A stretch of 64,000 nt of DNA from Claveliimonas acetigenes (GTDB lineage Bacteria > Bacillota > Clostridia > Lachnospirales > Lachnospiraceae): contig NZ_JAOQJU010000001.1 of assembly GCF_025567385.1 (NCBI RefSeq), positions 417,318-481,317 on the forward strand. The letters are read 5' to 3'. Both the position numbers and the translations under genes were made by a program. This document shows, piece by piece, positions 8,127 to 16,414 of the stretch. The stretch's first letter is position 1. The number at the start of each line of letters is the position of its first letter. The notes under the pieces were generated by a model. The model ran no database searches and was not told the origin of the DNA. It saw only the letters and a program-made list of their open reading frames with translations.

Positions 8127-9734
8127 ATGAGACTTAGCTTTTTTGGAGCAGCCCATGAAGTAACAGGAAGCTGTCATTTGCTGCAGGCATGTGGAAAGAA
8201 TATTCTGATTGACTGTGGGATGGAGCAGGGACCGGATCTGTATGAGAATCAGCCGCTTCCGGTGTCGGCCAGAGAGATTGATTATGTTTTACTTACGCAT
8301 GCGCACGTAGATCATTCCGGCAAATTACCGCTTCTTTGCAGGCAGGGATTTTGCGGAGAGATTGTTACCACATTTGCCACGTCGGATTTGTGTAATATTA
8401 TGCTCCGTGACTGTGCACATATTCAGGAATTTGAGGCTGAGTGGAGAAACAGGAAGGCAAAAAGAAGCGGGGCGGAGCCATATGAACCGATGTATACCAT
8501 GGAAGATGCGCAGAATGCGATAAAGCTATTGGCGCCTTGCGACTATGGACAAAGAATAACGCTCTGTGACGGGATTGAGGTACAATTTAATGATATCGGC
8601 CATCTTCTTGGTTCTGCAAGCATTGAGGTCTGGGTTACGGAAGGAGACGTAAGGAAAAAGATTGTATTTTCCGGTGATGTGGGGAATACGGATCAACCAA
8701 TTATCAAGGATCCGCAGAAGGTGAAGGAAGCAGATTATATTGTGATTGAGTCAACTTACGGAGACAGAACCCATGGAGTGGAAAGACCGGATTACATAGG
8801 AGAGTTTACCAGGATATTGAAAGAGACTTTCGAAAAAGGAGGTAATGTGGTGATTCCTTCCTTTGCGGTAGGAAGGACGCAGGAACTTCTCTATTTCATC
8901 AGAGAGATTAAAGAGAAAAGGCTGCTTCCTGAATATCCGGATTTTGATGTGTATGTGGATAGTCCGCTTGCGGTGGAGGCAACCAATGTTTTCAATAAAA
9001 ATGTGAAATCTTGTTTTGATGAGGAAGCAATGGCACTTGTGGAACAAGGAATTAACCCATTACGGTTTCCGGGGCTTAAGACATCTGTTACCAGCGAGGA
9101 TTCCAAAGCCATCAATATGGATGAAAAACCGAAGGTAATTATCTCTGCTTCCGGTATGTGTGACGCGGGACGTATCCGACATCATCTCAAGCATAATCTA
9201 TGGAGACCGGAGTGTACGATTTGTTTTGTGGGATATCAGGCAGTGGGTACATTAGGGCGCAAATTAATTGAAGGTGCGGAATGTGTGAAACTGTTTGGCG
9301 AAAATATTACAGTAAATGCGCGGATTGAATCTTTGAAAGGGATAAGCGGACATGCGGATATGAACGGTCTTCTTGACTGGCTGAAAGGTTTCGAGAGCCG
9401 GCCGGAAAGAATCATTGTTGTACATGGCGAGGATACTGTGACGGAAAGATTTGCAAAAGTTGTTGAAGAAACAATAAAGTGTCCTGCGTTCGCTCCATTT
9501 TCAGGAGGCTGCGTGGATCTTGTGACAAATACCATACTTTCTGAAGGCGTCAGAGTGCCGAAGAAGGCGGTAGAGAAGCCGGAGAGAGCAAGGGCATCTG
9601 CGGCGTTTGGCCGTGTGGTAGCTGCCGCAAAATACTTGATGGAAGTTGTGCTTAAGAATGAGGGACTTGCGAATAAGGAGCTTGCAAAATTCGAGACACA
9701 GATCCACAATCTGGCAGATAAATGGGACAGATAA
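8127..9734 (+). CDS. Beta-CASP metallo-beta-lactamase-fold RNase-like hydrolase
   Basis: This 535-residue protein joins a metallo-beta-lactamase fold to a beta-CASP domain, as in CPSF73/Ysh1-like and RNase J-related nucleases. The zinc motif is H58-A-H60-V-D62-H63. Further motifs are the DIGHLLGSAS histidine, FSGDVG, VIPSFAVGRTQELL (beta-CASP), SASGMCDAGRIRHH, and the GISGHAD and VVHGE histidines near the C terminus. About 70 extra residues follow the catalytic core. Homologues are probable RNA-processing exo/endonucleases, but the substrate is unknown. It lies between sigE and the ABC exporter genes and ends in its own terminator. Confidence 0.85.
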   Translation: MRLSFFGAAHEVTGSCHLLQACGKNILIDCGMEQGPDLYENQPLPVSAREIDYVLLTHAHVDHSGKLPLLCRQGFCGEIVTTFATSDLCNIMLRDCAHIQEFEAEWRNRKAKRSGAEPYEPMYTMEDAQNAIKLLAPCDYGQRITLCDGIEVQFNDIGHLLGSASIEVWVTEGDVRKKIVFSGDVGNTDQPIIKDPQKVKEADYIVIESTYGDRTHGVERPDYIGEFTRILKETFEKGGNVVIPSFAVGRTQELLYFIREIKEKRLLPEYPDFDVYVDSPLAVEATNVFNKNVKSCFDEEAMALVEQGINPLRFPGLKTSVTSEDSKAINMDEKPKVIISASGMCDAGRIRHHLKHNLWRPECTICFVGYQAVGTLGRKLIEGAECVKLFGENITVNARIESLKGISGHADMNGLLDWLKGFESRPERIIVVHGEDTVTERFAKVVEETIKCPAFAPFSGGCVDLVTNTILSEGVRVPKKAVEKPERARASAAFGRVVAAAKYLMEVVLKNEGLANKELAKFETQIHNLADKWDR

Positions 9735-9751
9735 AAGATAGTGGAAGAAAA

Positions 9752-9781
9752 GGTGCTTTGTGATGCAAAGCCCTTTTTTTA
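9752..9781 (+). terminator. Intrinsic terminator after the beta-CASP hydrolase gene
   Basis: GCTTTG pairs with CAAAGC around a short TGATG-containing loop and is followed by CC and eight T residues. It separates the hydrolase from the ABC exporter operon and argues against starting the first ABC gene upstream of it. Confidence 0.75.
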
Positions 9782-9860
9782 TTTGGAAAAGAGTGGTAAA
9801 CTGATAAAAGTCTTTGGCACGGACATAATGAAAAGAAAGGGAGAAGGTAGGAGAAGTAAA

Positions 9861-11600
9861 ATGAAACGGTTACTTGGATATTTAAAAGACTATAGATGCA
9901 GAACGGTGATAGCCCCTCTTTTTAAATGTCTGGAAGCATGCTTTGAGCTGCTGGTTCCGCTGGTTGTGGCAGACATGATTGATAATGGGATACGTAGAGC
10001 CGATAATGCGTATATTTTAAGGATGGCAGGGCTTCTGGTGCTTTTGGCGCTGATAGGGCTCACGTGTTCTATTACGGCACAGTATTTTGCGGCAAATGTG
10101 GCGATACGTGCCGGTACGAGTATGAGAAAGGATCTTTTCCGGCATATTCTGAGCCTGGAATATACAGATATAGATATGGAAGGGACTTCAACTCTGATTA
10201 TACGTATGACATCAGATGTTAATCAGGTGCAGACGGGAGTGAATATGTTCCTCAGATTATTTATGCGTTCGCCTTTTATCGTATTTGGAGCGATGATTAT
10301 GGCATTTACGGTGGATAAAGAGGCTGCAATGACTTTTGTGGTAACTATTCCGGCATTGGCGGTGATCGTCTTTGCTGTTATGCTGTGTTCTATGCCTCTT
10401 TACAAGAAGGTGCAGAAGCAGTTGGATAAAGTGATGCTGATTACCCGCGAAAATCTTCTGGGTGTCAGAGTGGTGCGTGCATTTAACCGTCAACAGAACG
10501 AAAAGAAAGAATTTAAAAACGAAAACGATTTTTTAGTTTCTTCGCAAGTGTTTGTGGGAAAGATTTCAGCACTTTTAAATCCCTTGACTTATATTGTGGT
10601 GAATCTGGCGGTTATTCTCCTGCTTTATATCGGCGGGAAAAGAGTGGATACCGGAAGTCTCAGCCAGGGGCAGGTGGTTGCCCTGGTAAATTATATGCTG
10701 CAGATTCTGACAGAATTAATAAAACTGGCAGATTTGATTATCTTAATGTCAAAAGCATCTGCCTGTCTTTCCAGGATCAATACGGTATTCGATATAAGAC
10801 CGTCTGTGAAAAGCGGCGAGGACTCTGTGGGTATCAATACTCAGACGGAAGAATTACTGGTATTTGATAAGGTGAGCTTTTCCTATGCCGGAAGTAAGGA
10901 GCCGAGCCTGAAAAATGTGAATTTCAGCGTGAAAGCAGGAGATACCATTGGGGTTATCGGAGGAACCGGAAGTGGGAAAACGACATTGGTGAATCTGATT
11001 CCAAGATTTTATGATGTAACGGAAGGAGAAATCCGTTTTAAAGGTGTACCGATAAAGAATCTGAATCTGGAGGAATTGAGACGGCGGATTGGAGTTGTGC
11101 CCCAGAAAGCAGTCCTTTTTAAAGGAATGCTTCGGGAAAATATGAAATGGGGAAAAAAAGATGCAGATGATACGGAAATCAGGAAGGCGTTGGAGATTGC
11201 ACAGGCAGCAGAAATTGTGGAGAAGAAACGAGATGGATTAGATATGCCTGTAGAGCAGAATGGAAGAAACTTAAGTGGAGGGCAGAGGCAGCGGCTTACC
11301 ATTGCAAGAGCCTTGGTACGGCAGCCGGAAATCCTGATATTGGATGATTCGGCATCTGCTTTGGATTTTGCTACAGATGCGGCACTTCGGAAAGCAATCA
11401 GAGAAAATACAGAAAATATGACGGTTTTTCTTGTGTCCCAGCGCGCGGCTACCGTAAAAAATGCGGATAAGATTGTGGTATTGGATGATGGGAAGATTGC
11501 GGGAGTCGGAACGCATAGAGAGCTTCTGACCGACTGTCCAGTATATCAGGAAATCTGTCTGTCACAGTTTTCGGAAGAGGAGGTGATGCGCCATGCGTAA
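9861..11600 (+). CDS. ABC exporter half-transporter, subunit with degenerate ATPase site
   Basis: This is a type I ABC exporter half-molecule: six membrane helices (residues 1-320) fused to a nucleotide-binding domain. The Walker A motif GGTGSGKT starts at residue 367, the signature is LSGGQ, and the Walker B end is ILDDSASALD. The catalytic glutamate after Walker B is therefore Asp, as in the degenerate half of heterodimeric exporters. The start is ATG 9861 behind GGTAGGAG; an in-frame GTG at 9741 would run through the upstream terminator and is rejected. The gene overlaps the next ABC gene by 8 bases, so the two are cotranslated partners. The substrate (drug, peptide or lipid) cannot be told. 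Confidence 0.9.
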   Translation: MKRLLGYLKDYRCRTVIAPLFKCLEACFELLVPLVVADMIDNGIRRADNAYILRMAGLLVLLALIGLTCSITAQYFAANVAIRAGTSMRKDLFRHILSLEYTDIDMEGTSTLIIRMTSDVNQVQTGVNMFLRLFMRSPFIVFGAMIMAFTVDKEAAMTFVVTIPALAVIVFAVMLCSMPLYKKVQKQLDKVMLITRENLLGVRVVRAFNRQQNEKKEFKNENDFLVSSQVFVGKISALLNPLTYIVVNLAVILLLYIGGKRVDTGSLSQGQVVALVNYMLQILTELIKLADLIILMSKASACLSRINTVFDIRPSVKSGEDSVGINTQTEELLVFDKVSFSYAGSKEPSLKNVNFSVKAGDTIGVIGGTGSGKTTLVNLIPRFYDVTEGEIRFKGVPIKNLNLEELRRRIGVVPQKAVLFKGMLRENMKWGKKDADDTEIRKALEIAQAAEIVEKKRDGLDMPVEQNGRNLSGGQRQRLTIARALVRQPEILILDDSASALDFATDAALRKAIRENTENMTVFLVSQRAATVKNADKIVVLDDGKIAGVGTHRELLTDCPVYQEICLSQFSEEEVMRHA

Positions 11601-13359
11601 AGAGGGAATTGCAAAACGAGGTGAGAAAAACAAGACAACGATCCGAAAAATTTTGAATTATATTTCCAAATATAAGGGAATGGTGTTGGCATCTGTAATC
11701 TTGGCGGCAATATCGGTAGTATTTACCCTGTATATACCAATTTTAATCGGGCAGGCGGTGGATCAGATTGTAGGACCGGGACAGGTCAATGCATCTGCGC
11801 TTTTTGTGATTTTAAAAAAAATATTGGTGGTATCCCTGATAACTGCCGGTGTTCAATGGATGAAGAATCATATTAATAACAGAGTAACTTATTACGTAGT
11901 GGAGGATATCCGCACGAAAGCATTTAATCATATCCAGGTGCTTCCCATCAGTTACCTGGACAGTCATCCTTCGGGAGATATTGTGAGTCGGATTATTACA
12001 GATACCGACCAGTTTTCCGAAGGGCTTCTGATGGGCTTTACACAGTTGTTTACAGGAGTGACGACTATTATTGGAACTTTGCTTTTTATGTTGAGTATTA
12101 ATCCCGTTATTACGCTTGTAGTGGTTGCGGTAACGCCACTGTCCTTTTTTGTGGCAAGATTTATTGCCGGAAAGACTTTTACCATGTTTAAATGTCAGTC
12201 AGAGACCAGGGGAGCCATTACGGCATTGACAGATGAAATGCTGGGAAATCTTAAGGTGGTGAAAGCATTTTCCCATGAGCAGGAAGCACAGAAGGAATTT
12301 GAAGAAATCAATGAAAGGCTGGCAGGATATTCTATGAAAGCGACATTTTTCTCATCCATCGTGAATCCGGCTACCAGATTTGTTAATTCCATCGTTTATG
12401 CAGCGGTAGGAGTGATAGGGGCACTTTTCGCTGTAAAAGGATTCATTACGGTTGGACAGCTTACCAGCTTCTTGAATTATGCCAATCAATACACGAAGCC
12501 CTTTAATGAAATATCAGGCGTCGTGACAGAGCTTCAAAATTCCATTGCGTCCGCCTCCAGAGTGTTTGAACTAATTGAGCAGCCTGCATTAAAAGAAGAA
12601 ACAGGGGATAGCTGTGTACTGGGAGATGCGCAAGGGTATGTAGACATGCAGCATGTTGCTTTTAGTTATGAGGCAGATAAGAAATTGATAGAAGATCTGA
12701 ATCTTCATGCAGAACCCGGACAGAGAATAGCGATTGTGGGTCCCACCGGCTGCGGCAAGTCTACCTTAATTAACCTCTTAATGCGGTTTTATGAGGTTAA
12801 TTCCGGAACAATTAAAATAGACAGTATGGATACCCGGAAAATTACCAGAGAAAGCTTGCGCGCAGGCTTTGGCATGGTATTACAAGAAACCTGGTTGAAA
12901 TCCAGTACAGTACGGGAAAATATAGCCTATGGAAAACCAGATGCCACGGAAGAAGAAATCATTCGCGCTGCAAAAGAGGCACATTGTGATAGCTTTATCA
13001 GAAGAATGCCGGAAGGTTACGATACCGTACTTGGAGAAGACGGCGGTATGCTGTCACAGGGGCAAAAACAGCTTCTTTGCATCGCCAGAGTCATGCTCTG
13101 CCTTCCGCCAATGCTAATACTTGATGAGGCAACCTCATCCATTGACACGCGGACGGAACAGAAGATACAGAACGCTTTCGCCAAAATGATGGAAGGAAGA
13201 ACCTCCTTCATCGTAGCCCACCGGCTATCCACCATCAAAGAAGCAGACGTCATCCTCGTCATGAAAGACGGAAACATCATCGAACAAGGAACCCATCAAG
13301 AACTCCTCGCCCAAAACGGCTTCTACACCCAACTATACAACGCCCAATTTGCGCGTTAG
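11593..13359 (+). CDS. ABC exporter half-transporter, subunit with intact ATPase site
   Basis: This is the second half of the heterodimeric exporter (588 residues): a six-helix membrane domain, then a nucleotide-binding domain with Walker A GPTGCGKST, Walker B MLILDEATSSID with the catalytic Glu, and a non-standard signature MLSQGQ in place of LSGGQ. In heterodimers of the TM287/288 type, one active ATP site is built from the intact Walker motifs of one subunit and the LSGGQ of the other. The residues seen in this pair fit exactly that. The start ATG 11593 overlaps the previous gene. The gene ends 22 bases before a strong terminator. Confidence 0.92.
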   Translation: MRKEGIAKRGEKNKTTIRKILNYISKYKGMVLASVILAAISVVFTLYIPILIGQAVDQIVGPGQVNASALFVILKKILVVSLITAGVQWMKNHINNRVTYYVVEDIRTKAFNHIQVLPISYLDSHPSGDIVSRIITDTDQFSEGLLMGFTQLFTGVTTIIGTLLFMLSINPVITLVVVAVTPLSFFVARFIAGKTFTMFKCQSETRGAITALTDEMLGNLKVVKAFSHEQEAQKEFEEINERLAGYSMKATFFSSIVNPATRFVNSIVYAAVGVIGALFAVKGFITVGQLTSFLNYANQYTKPFNEISGVVTELQNSIASASRVFELIEQPALKEETGDSCVLGDAQGYVDMQHVAFSYEADKKLIEDLNLHAEPGQRIAIVGPTGCGKSTLINLLMRFYEVNSGTIKIDSMDTRKITRESLRAGFGMVLQETWLKSSTVRENIAYGKPDATEEEIIRAAKEAHCDSFIRRMPEGYDTVLGEDGGMLSQGQKQLLCIARVMLCLPPMLILDEATSSIDTRTEQKIQNAFAKMMEGRTSFIVAHRLSTIKEADVILVMKDGNIIEQGTHQELLAQNGFYTQLYNAQFAR

Positions 13360-13380
13360 GCATGAGCCGTGCAAAAATGG

Positions 13381-13433
13381 AAAGACGAACAATTGCGTGT
13401 GCTTGCACACTGGCAATTGTTCGTCTTTTTATT
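13381..13433 (+). terminator. Strong intrinsic terminator after the ABC exporter operon
   Basis: A 16-base perfect stem (AAAGACGAACAATTGC at 13381-13396 with its complement at 13413-13428) encloses a 16-base loop that can itself pair (GTGTGC/GCACAC). A run of T residues follows. Confidence 0.9.
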
Positions 13434-13435
13434 TT

Positions 13436-13580
13436 TATAGGGCGAAGCCCGCGGACCGAGGTTTCGCGGAGCGAAAGCGAGGTACGAGCACGGCGAGAGT
13501 GTATAGGGCGAAGCCCGCGGACCGAGGTTTCGCGGAGCGAAAGCGAGGTACGAGCACGGCGAGAGTGTATAGGGCGAAGC
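13436..13580 (+). repeat. 66-bp tandem repeat, 2.2 copies
   Basis: Two copies of a 66-base unit (13436-13501 and 13502-13567) are identical by eye, and a third starts at 13568 but stops after 13 bases (TATAGGGCGAAGC). The unit is much richer in GC than its surroundings and is full of GCGAAG, GCGGAGCGAAAGCGAGG and CGGCGAG motifs. The open frames across it on both strands have repetitive, low-complexity translations and no ribosome site, so it is not coding. It lies in the 524-base gene-free gap between the ABC exporter and sigG. Confidence 0.85.
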
Positions 13581-13589
13581 TAAAAACTG

Positions 13590-13761
13590 TATCAGTTCAG
13601 CCATAACAGCTCGAATTAGCTGCTTCGCAGCTTATTTCGCCGCGTACGCGGCGAAATTCTCGCTTATGGCAGAGCGCCATATACAAAGTACACAAAAAGT
13701 CTTCATTTTCAAACAAGTTTGAAATCAGATTTTTGTGACTTTGTGCATGGCTGAACTGATA
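13590..13761. repeat. Structured two-arm repeat element (MITE/BIME-like), copy 1
   Basis: A 15-base perfect terminal inverted repeat (TATCAGTTCAGCCAT at 13590-13604 and its complement at 13747-13761) encloses two arms. Arm A runs from GCCATAA (13600) to TTATGGC (13670) and contains a 22-base perfect palindrome of GC-rich sequence centred on GTAC. Arm B runs from GCCATATA (13676) to GCATGGC (13751) and is one long near-perfect hairpin with a TTTCAAAC/GTTTGAAA tip. No open frame of interest lies inside. A related element is at 40323-40483. Confidence 0.7.
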
Positions 13762-13883
13762 CTAAAAATTGTCAAGGGCTAAAACTTTATTAAATTTCAT
13801 CCCCATGCGAATAGCAAAAGTGCATAATGAGAATCATTTTACTAGATTTAAAATTACTTCATACATCTAGGAGGGTACTTATT

Positions 13884-14660
13884 ATGGCACAGGGTAAGGT
13901 TGAGATATGCGGTGTAAATACGGCGAAGCTTCCCGTCCTCAATGACAAGGAAAAAGAGGCGTTGTTTGCACGGATTAAGGAAGGGGATGAATCGGCGAAA
14001 GAAGAGTATATCAAAGGAAATTTAAGGCTTGTTCTAAGTGTGATAAAGCGCTTCTCAAATAGTAATGAGAATCCGGATGATCTGTTTCAGATTGGGTGTA
14101 TTGGACTGATTAAAGCTATTAATAACTTTAACACAGAGTTAGATGTGAAATTTTCTACCTATGCGGTACCGATGATCATCGGGGAAATCCGAAGGTACAT
14201 GCGGGACAACAATACAATCCGCGTCAGCCGTTCACTTCGGGATACGGCATATAAAGCGATTTATGCAAAAGAAAATTATGTGAAACGGAATCTGAAGGAG
14301 CCCACCGTACAGGAAATTGCAGAAGAAATTGGCATATCAAAAGAAGATATAGTATTTGCCCTGGATGCAATCCAGACGCCTATGAGTTTGCAGGAGCCTG
14401 TTTATAACGACGGGGGAGATGCCTTATATGTGATGGATCAGCTTAGTGATAAGAAAAATAAAGAAGAAAAATGGGTAGAAGACCTGGCGTTGGAGGCTGC
14501 TATGGAGCATCTGGGCGAGCGGGAGAAATATATTATTGAATTGCGGTTTTTTGAAGGCAAGACACAGATGGAGGTAGCAAAAGAAATTAAAATATCGCAG
14601 GCACAGGTGAGCAGGTTGGAGAAAAATGCATTGCGCACAATGAAGCAGTACCTGAGCTGA
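13884..14660 (+). CDS. sigG: RNA polymerase sporulation sigma factor sigma-G
   Basis: Sigma-G drives late forespore transcription. The 258-residue protein has the family-specific N terminus KVEICGVNTAKLPVL, which distinguishes it from sigma-F. Region 2 follows (NLRLVLSVIKRF, DLFQIGCIGLIKAI, FSTYAVPMIIGEIRRYMRDN), then region 3 (EPTVQEIAEEIGISKEDI) and the region 4 helix-turn-helix (TQMEVAKEIKISQAQVSRLE). The start ATG 13884 has AGGAGGG seven bases upstream; an earlier in-frame ATG at 13827 would add 19 unrelated residues. In most spore formers this gene directly follows sigE; here three genes and repeats lie between. I found no convincing sigma-F promoter upstream. Confidence 0.97.
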   Translation: MAQGKVEICGVNTAKLPVLNDKEKEALFARIKEGDESAKEEYIKGNLRLVLSVIKRFSNSNENPDDLFQIGCIGLIKAINNFNTELDVKFSTYAVPMIIGEIRRYMRDNNTIRVSRSLRDTAYKAIYAKENYVKRNLKEPTVQEIAEEIGISKEDIVFALDAIQTPMSLQEPVYNDGGDALYVMDQLSDKKNKEEKWVEDLALEAAMEHLGEREKYIIELRFFEGKTQMEVAKEIKISQAQVSRLEKNALRTMKQYLS

Positions 14661-14722
14661 ATATAGCGGATTTTAGCAGGATAGATTTAGAAAAAACAGG
14701 ACAAAAACAGAATGAAAGTAAG

Positions 14723-14761
14723 CCGGGGATGCGGGAAAGAATTATTTTACTGCATCTCCGG
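14723..14761 (+). terminator. Probable terminator after sigG
   Basis: CCGGGGATGC pairs with GCATCTCCGG (one G-U pair) around a 19-base loop. Only a weak T-rich tail follows, so function is likely but not certain. Confidence 0.5.
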
Positions 14762-14826
14762 TTAAATTGTTGTTGAAAATTCTTACGGTTCATACTATGA
14801 TAAATGCAAGAAGAAAGGAGCAGTGT

Positions 14827-15474
14827 ATGAGAGCTTGTATATTTGATCTGGACGGAACATTAACCAATACATTGGAATCCTTAACATATTCCGTAAATGA
14901 GACATTAAAGGAAATGGGACTTAGAACAATCTCAAGTGAACAGTGCCGGCAGTTTGTCGGAAATGGGGCACGCTGTCTGATGAAGAGGGCGCTTCAGGTG
15001 TCCGGCGATGAGAATGCCGGGAGGCTGGAGGAAGGCATGAAGGTATATGGGCGAATATTTGGCGCTAATTGTACATATCATGTAACACCCTATGAAGGGA
15101 TTCCGGAGATGCTGGACGAATTAAAAAAGCGGGGAATGAAGCTGGGTGTGCTGTCAAATAAACCACATGGACAGACAGTGGATGTGGCAGAGAAGATTTT
15201 CGGCAGCGGAATGTTTGATGAGATACAAGGGCAGAGTGAATCCCTTGCAAGGAAGCCCGATCCGGCAGGCGTGTTTTATCTGCTTGAAAAGATGCAGATA
15301 TCGAAAGAAGAGTGTCTGTATATCGGGGATTCTGAGGTGGATATTGCAACAGGCAGTGCTGCGGGTGTAAAAAGCGTAGGTGTCAGTTGGGGGTTCCGTT
15401 CCAGGGAAACATTAAAAGAAGCAGGGGCACAGATTATTATTGATGTCCCACAGGAATTATTACAGTATGTGTAA
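14827..15474 (+). CDS. HAD-family phosphatase, phosphoglycolate phosphatase-like
   Basis: This is a 215-residue haloacid-dehalogenase-superfamily hydrolase. Motif I is FDLDGTLTNT with the nucleophile and acid aspartates, motif II is GVLSNKPH, motif III is the lysine in ARKPDP, and motif IV is YIGDSEVDIATG. A helical cap follows motif I (residues about 15-80), as in Gph/PpaX-like enzymes. It probably dephosphorylates a small cytoplasmic sugar or glycolate phosphate; the exact substrate cannot be read. The start ATG 14827 follows AAAGGAG; an upstream TTG at 14767 has no ribosome site. Confidence 0.85.
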   Translation: MRACIFDLDGTLTNTLESLTYSVNETLKEMGLRTISSEQCRQFVGNGARCLMKRALQVSGDENAGRLEEGMKVYGRIFGANCTYHVTPYEGIPEMLDELKKRGMKLGVLSNKPHGQTVDVAEKIFGSGMFDEIQGQSESLARKPDPAGVFYLLEKMQISKEECLYIGDSEVDIATGSAAGVKSVGVSWGFRSRETLKEAGAQIIIDVPQELLQYV

Positions 15475-15540
15475 TGAAAGAACGCTATTGCGGCAGAGAG
15501 GCGTTTCATAAGGTGAGAGATTTAAGGGAGGATATTAGTT

Positions 15541-15804
15541 ATGTATGAGTATGATGAAGAATGTTTGAAAACTTTTTTGGAGAAGCAATTGCAGTTGTTT
15601 GATGAGCCGGTGGCGGAGACGCTGGAAGAAGCAGAAGCATTTTTGGAAGATTGTATTGCGGTAATCGTGGACAGTATCCAGGATGTAAAGACTTTCTTTG
15701 AAGAAGAAGGAATGGATGTGGATGATATGTCTATGGAAGAATTGGAGGAAGCTTCAGAAGTATTCCCATTGCCAAATGGCCAGTATTTGATTGTAGAGGG
15801 ATAA
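15541..15804 (+). CDS. Small acidic conserved-type protein of unknown function
   Basis: An 87-residue, strongly acidic protein starts at ATG 15541 behind GGGAGGAT and ends before a bidirectional terminator. It has no membrane segment and no cysteine pair. It is mostly predicted helix (EECLKTFLEKQLQLF, TLEEAEAFLEDCI), with a short C-terminal strand-like PNGQYLIVEG. I do not recognise a domain. A good ribosome site, a plausible length and the downstream terminator support it as a real gene. It is near enough to the HAD gene (66 bases) to share a transcript. Confidence 0.7.
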   Translation: MYEYDEECLKTFLEKQLQLFDEPVAETLEEAEAFLEDCIAVIVDSIQDVKTFFEEEGMDVDDMSMEELEEASEVFPLPNGQYLIVEG

Positions 15805-15822
15805 GGTTTCCTGTTACAGGAA

Positions 15823-15855
15823 GAAAAGCCGCTGCTATTTTGCCGCGGCTTTTTT
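15823..15855. terminator. Bidirectional terminator between convergent genes
   Basis: AAAAGCCGC at 15824-15832 pairs with GCGGCTTTT at 15845-15853, with A residues on one side and T residues on the other. It can serve both the 87-residue gene on the plus strand and the membrane protein gene on the minus strand, whose stop codon lies inside it. Confidence 0.85.
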
Positions 15856-16266
15856 AATGGCGTCATCAATTGCATTAATGATGACCTGAGAAGTGTAGGG
15901 ACTGTCGGAGGAATATTCAATATTATCCAGAGATTGTTTCTCATAGATCTGTTCGGCGATATCTTCGATCGTTGGCTGAATCAGAGGATACATAGTAGTT
16001 ACGGTTTCATCCAGATTGGAAAAGCGGATGGAGTTAATGTGCGATTCGTCTACAGTTACCTCTACTTCCAGCGGAGTATTATTCAGAGTGACCGTAGAAG
16101 TATAGATTCCGGGCATATATTTTTCTTCTGCCGTTTTGGAATCTTTGCTGTGAGGAAGAAACATAAAAATAAGCAAAAGAATTAAAACTATGGCTAACAC
16201 GGCAAAAAGTACCGTGTAAATAATTTCTTTCATATGTAATACAACGATTTTGGTTTTGGAACCCAT
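15835..16266 (-). CDS. Membrane-anchored FMN-binding-domain-like protein
   Basis: This 143-residue protein has one N-terminal membrane segment (about residues 16-36, YTVLFAVLAIVLILLLIFMF), then an outside domain that resembles the FMN-binding (FMN_bind) fold: GIYTSTVTLNNTPLEVEVTV, the NSIRF strand, and the closing YTSQVIINAIDDAIKKA helix. In this family, the S/T before YTS can carry covalent FMN through a flavin transferase; the local sequence here is SDSPYTSQ, so covalent attachment is uncertain. The start is ATG at 16264-16266 behind GGGAGG on the minus strand. It is convergent with the preceding gene and divergent from pth. No partner redox genes are adjacent. Confidence 0.65.
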   Translation of the reverse strand: MGSKTKIVVLHMKEIIYTVLFAVLAIVLILLLIFMFLPHSKDSKTAEEKYMPGIYTSTVTLNNTPLEVEVTVDESHINSIRFSNLDETVTTMYPLIQPTIEDIAEQIYEKQSLDNIEYSSDSPYTSQVIINAIDDAIKKAAAK

Positions 16267-16353
16267 AAAGCCCTCCCGTATCTGGAAATTATAGTTTTGC
16301 TTTTTATAATATATGAACCTTTGGGAAAAAATATTCCGGTGGTAATTTTCCTG

Positions 16354-16382
16354 GTGACAAAAGGAAATGCTTCTTGTAGAAT
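16354..16382 (+). promoter_or_regulatory. Probable sigma-A promoter for pth-mfd
   Basis: GTGACA at 16354-16359 and TAGAAT at 16377-16382 are separated by 17 bases, 33 bases upstream of the pth start and in the divergent gap. Confidence 0.5.
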
Positions 16383-16414
16383 GGAGGGCAGAGGTCAAAA
16401 AGGAGGAAACAGCT

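Noticed and set aside
11593..13359. ABC subunit as a decayed gene because of LSQGQ
   Set aside because: The variation is complementary to that of its partner and typical of heterodimeric exporters; the frame is full length.
13349..13606. Open frames on both strands through the 66-bp repeat
   Set aside because: Their translations are just the repeated unit (low complexity), they have no ribosome site, and they exist because a 66-base unit is a multiple of three.
13770..13883. Sigma-F promoter before sigG
   Set aside because: TGCATA at 13821 looked like a -35, but no matching -10 lies at the right distance.
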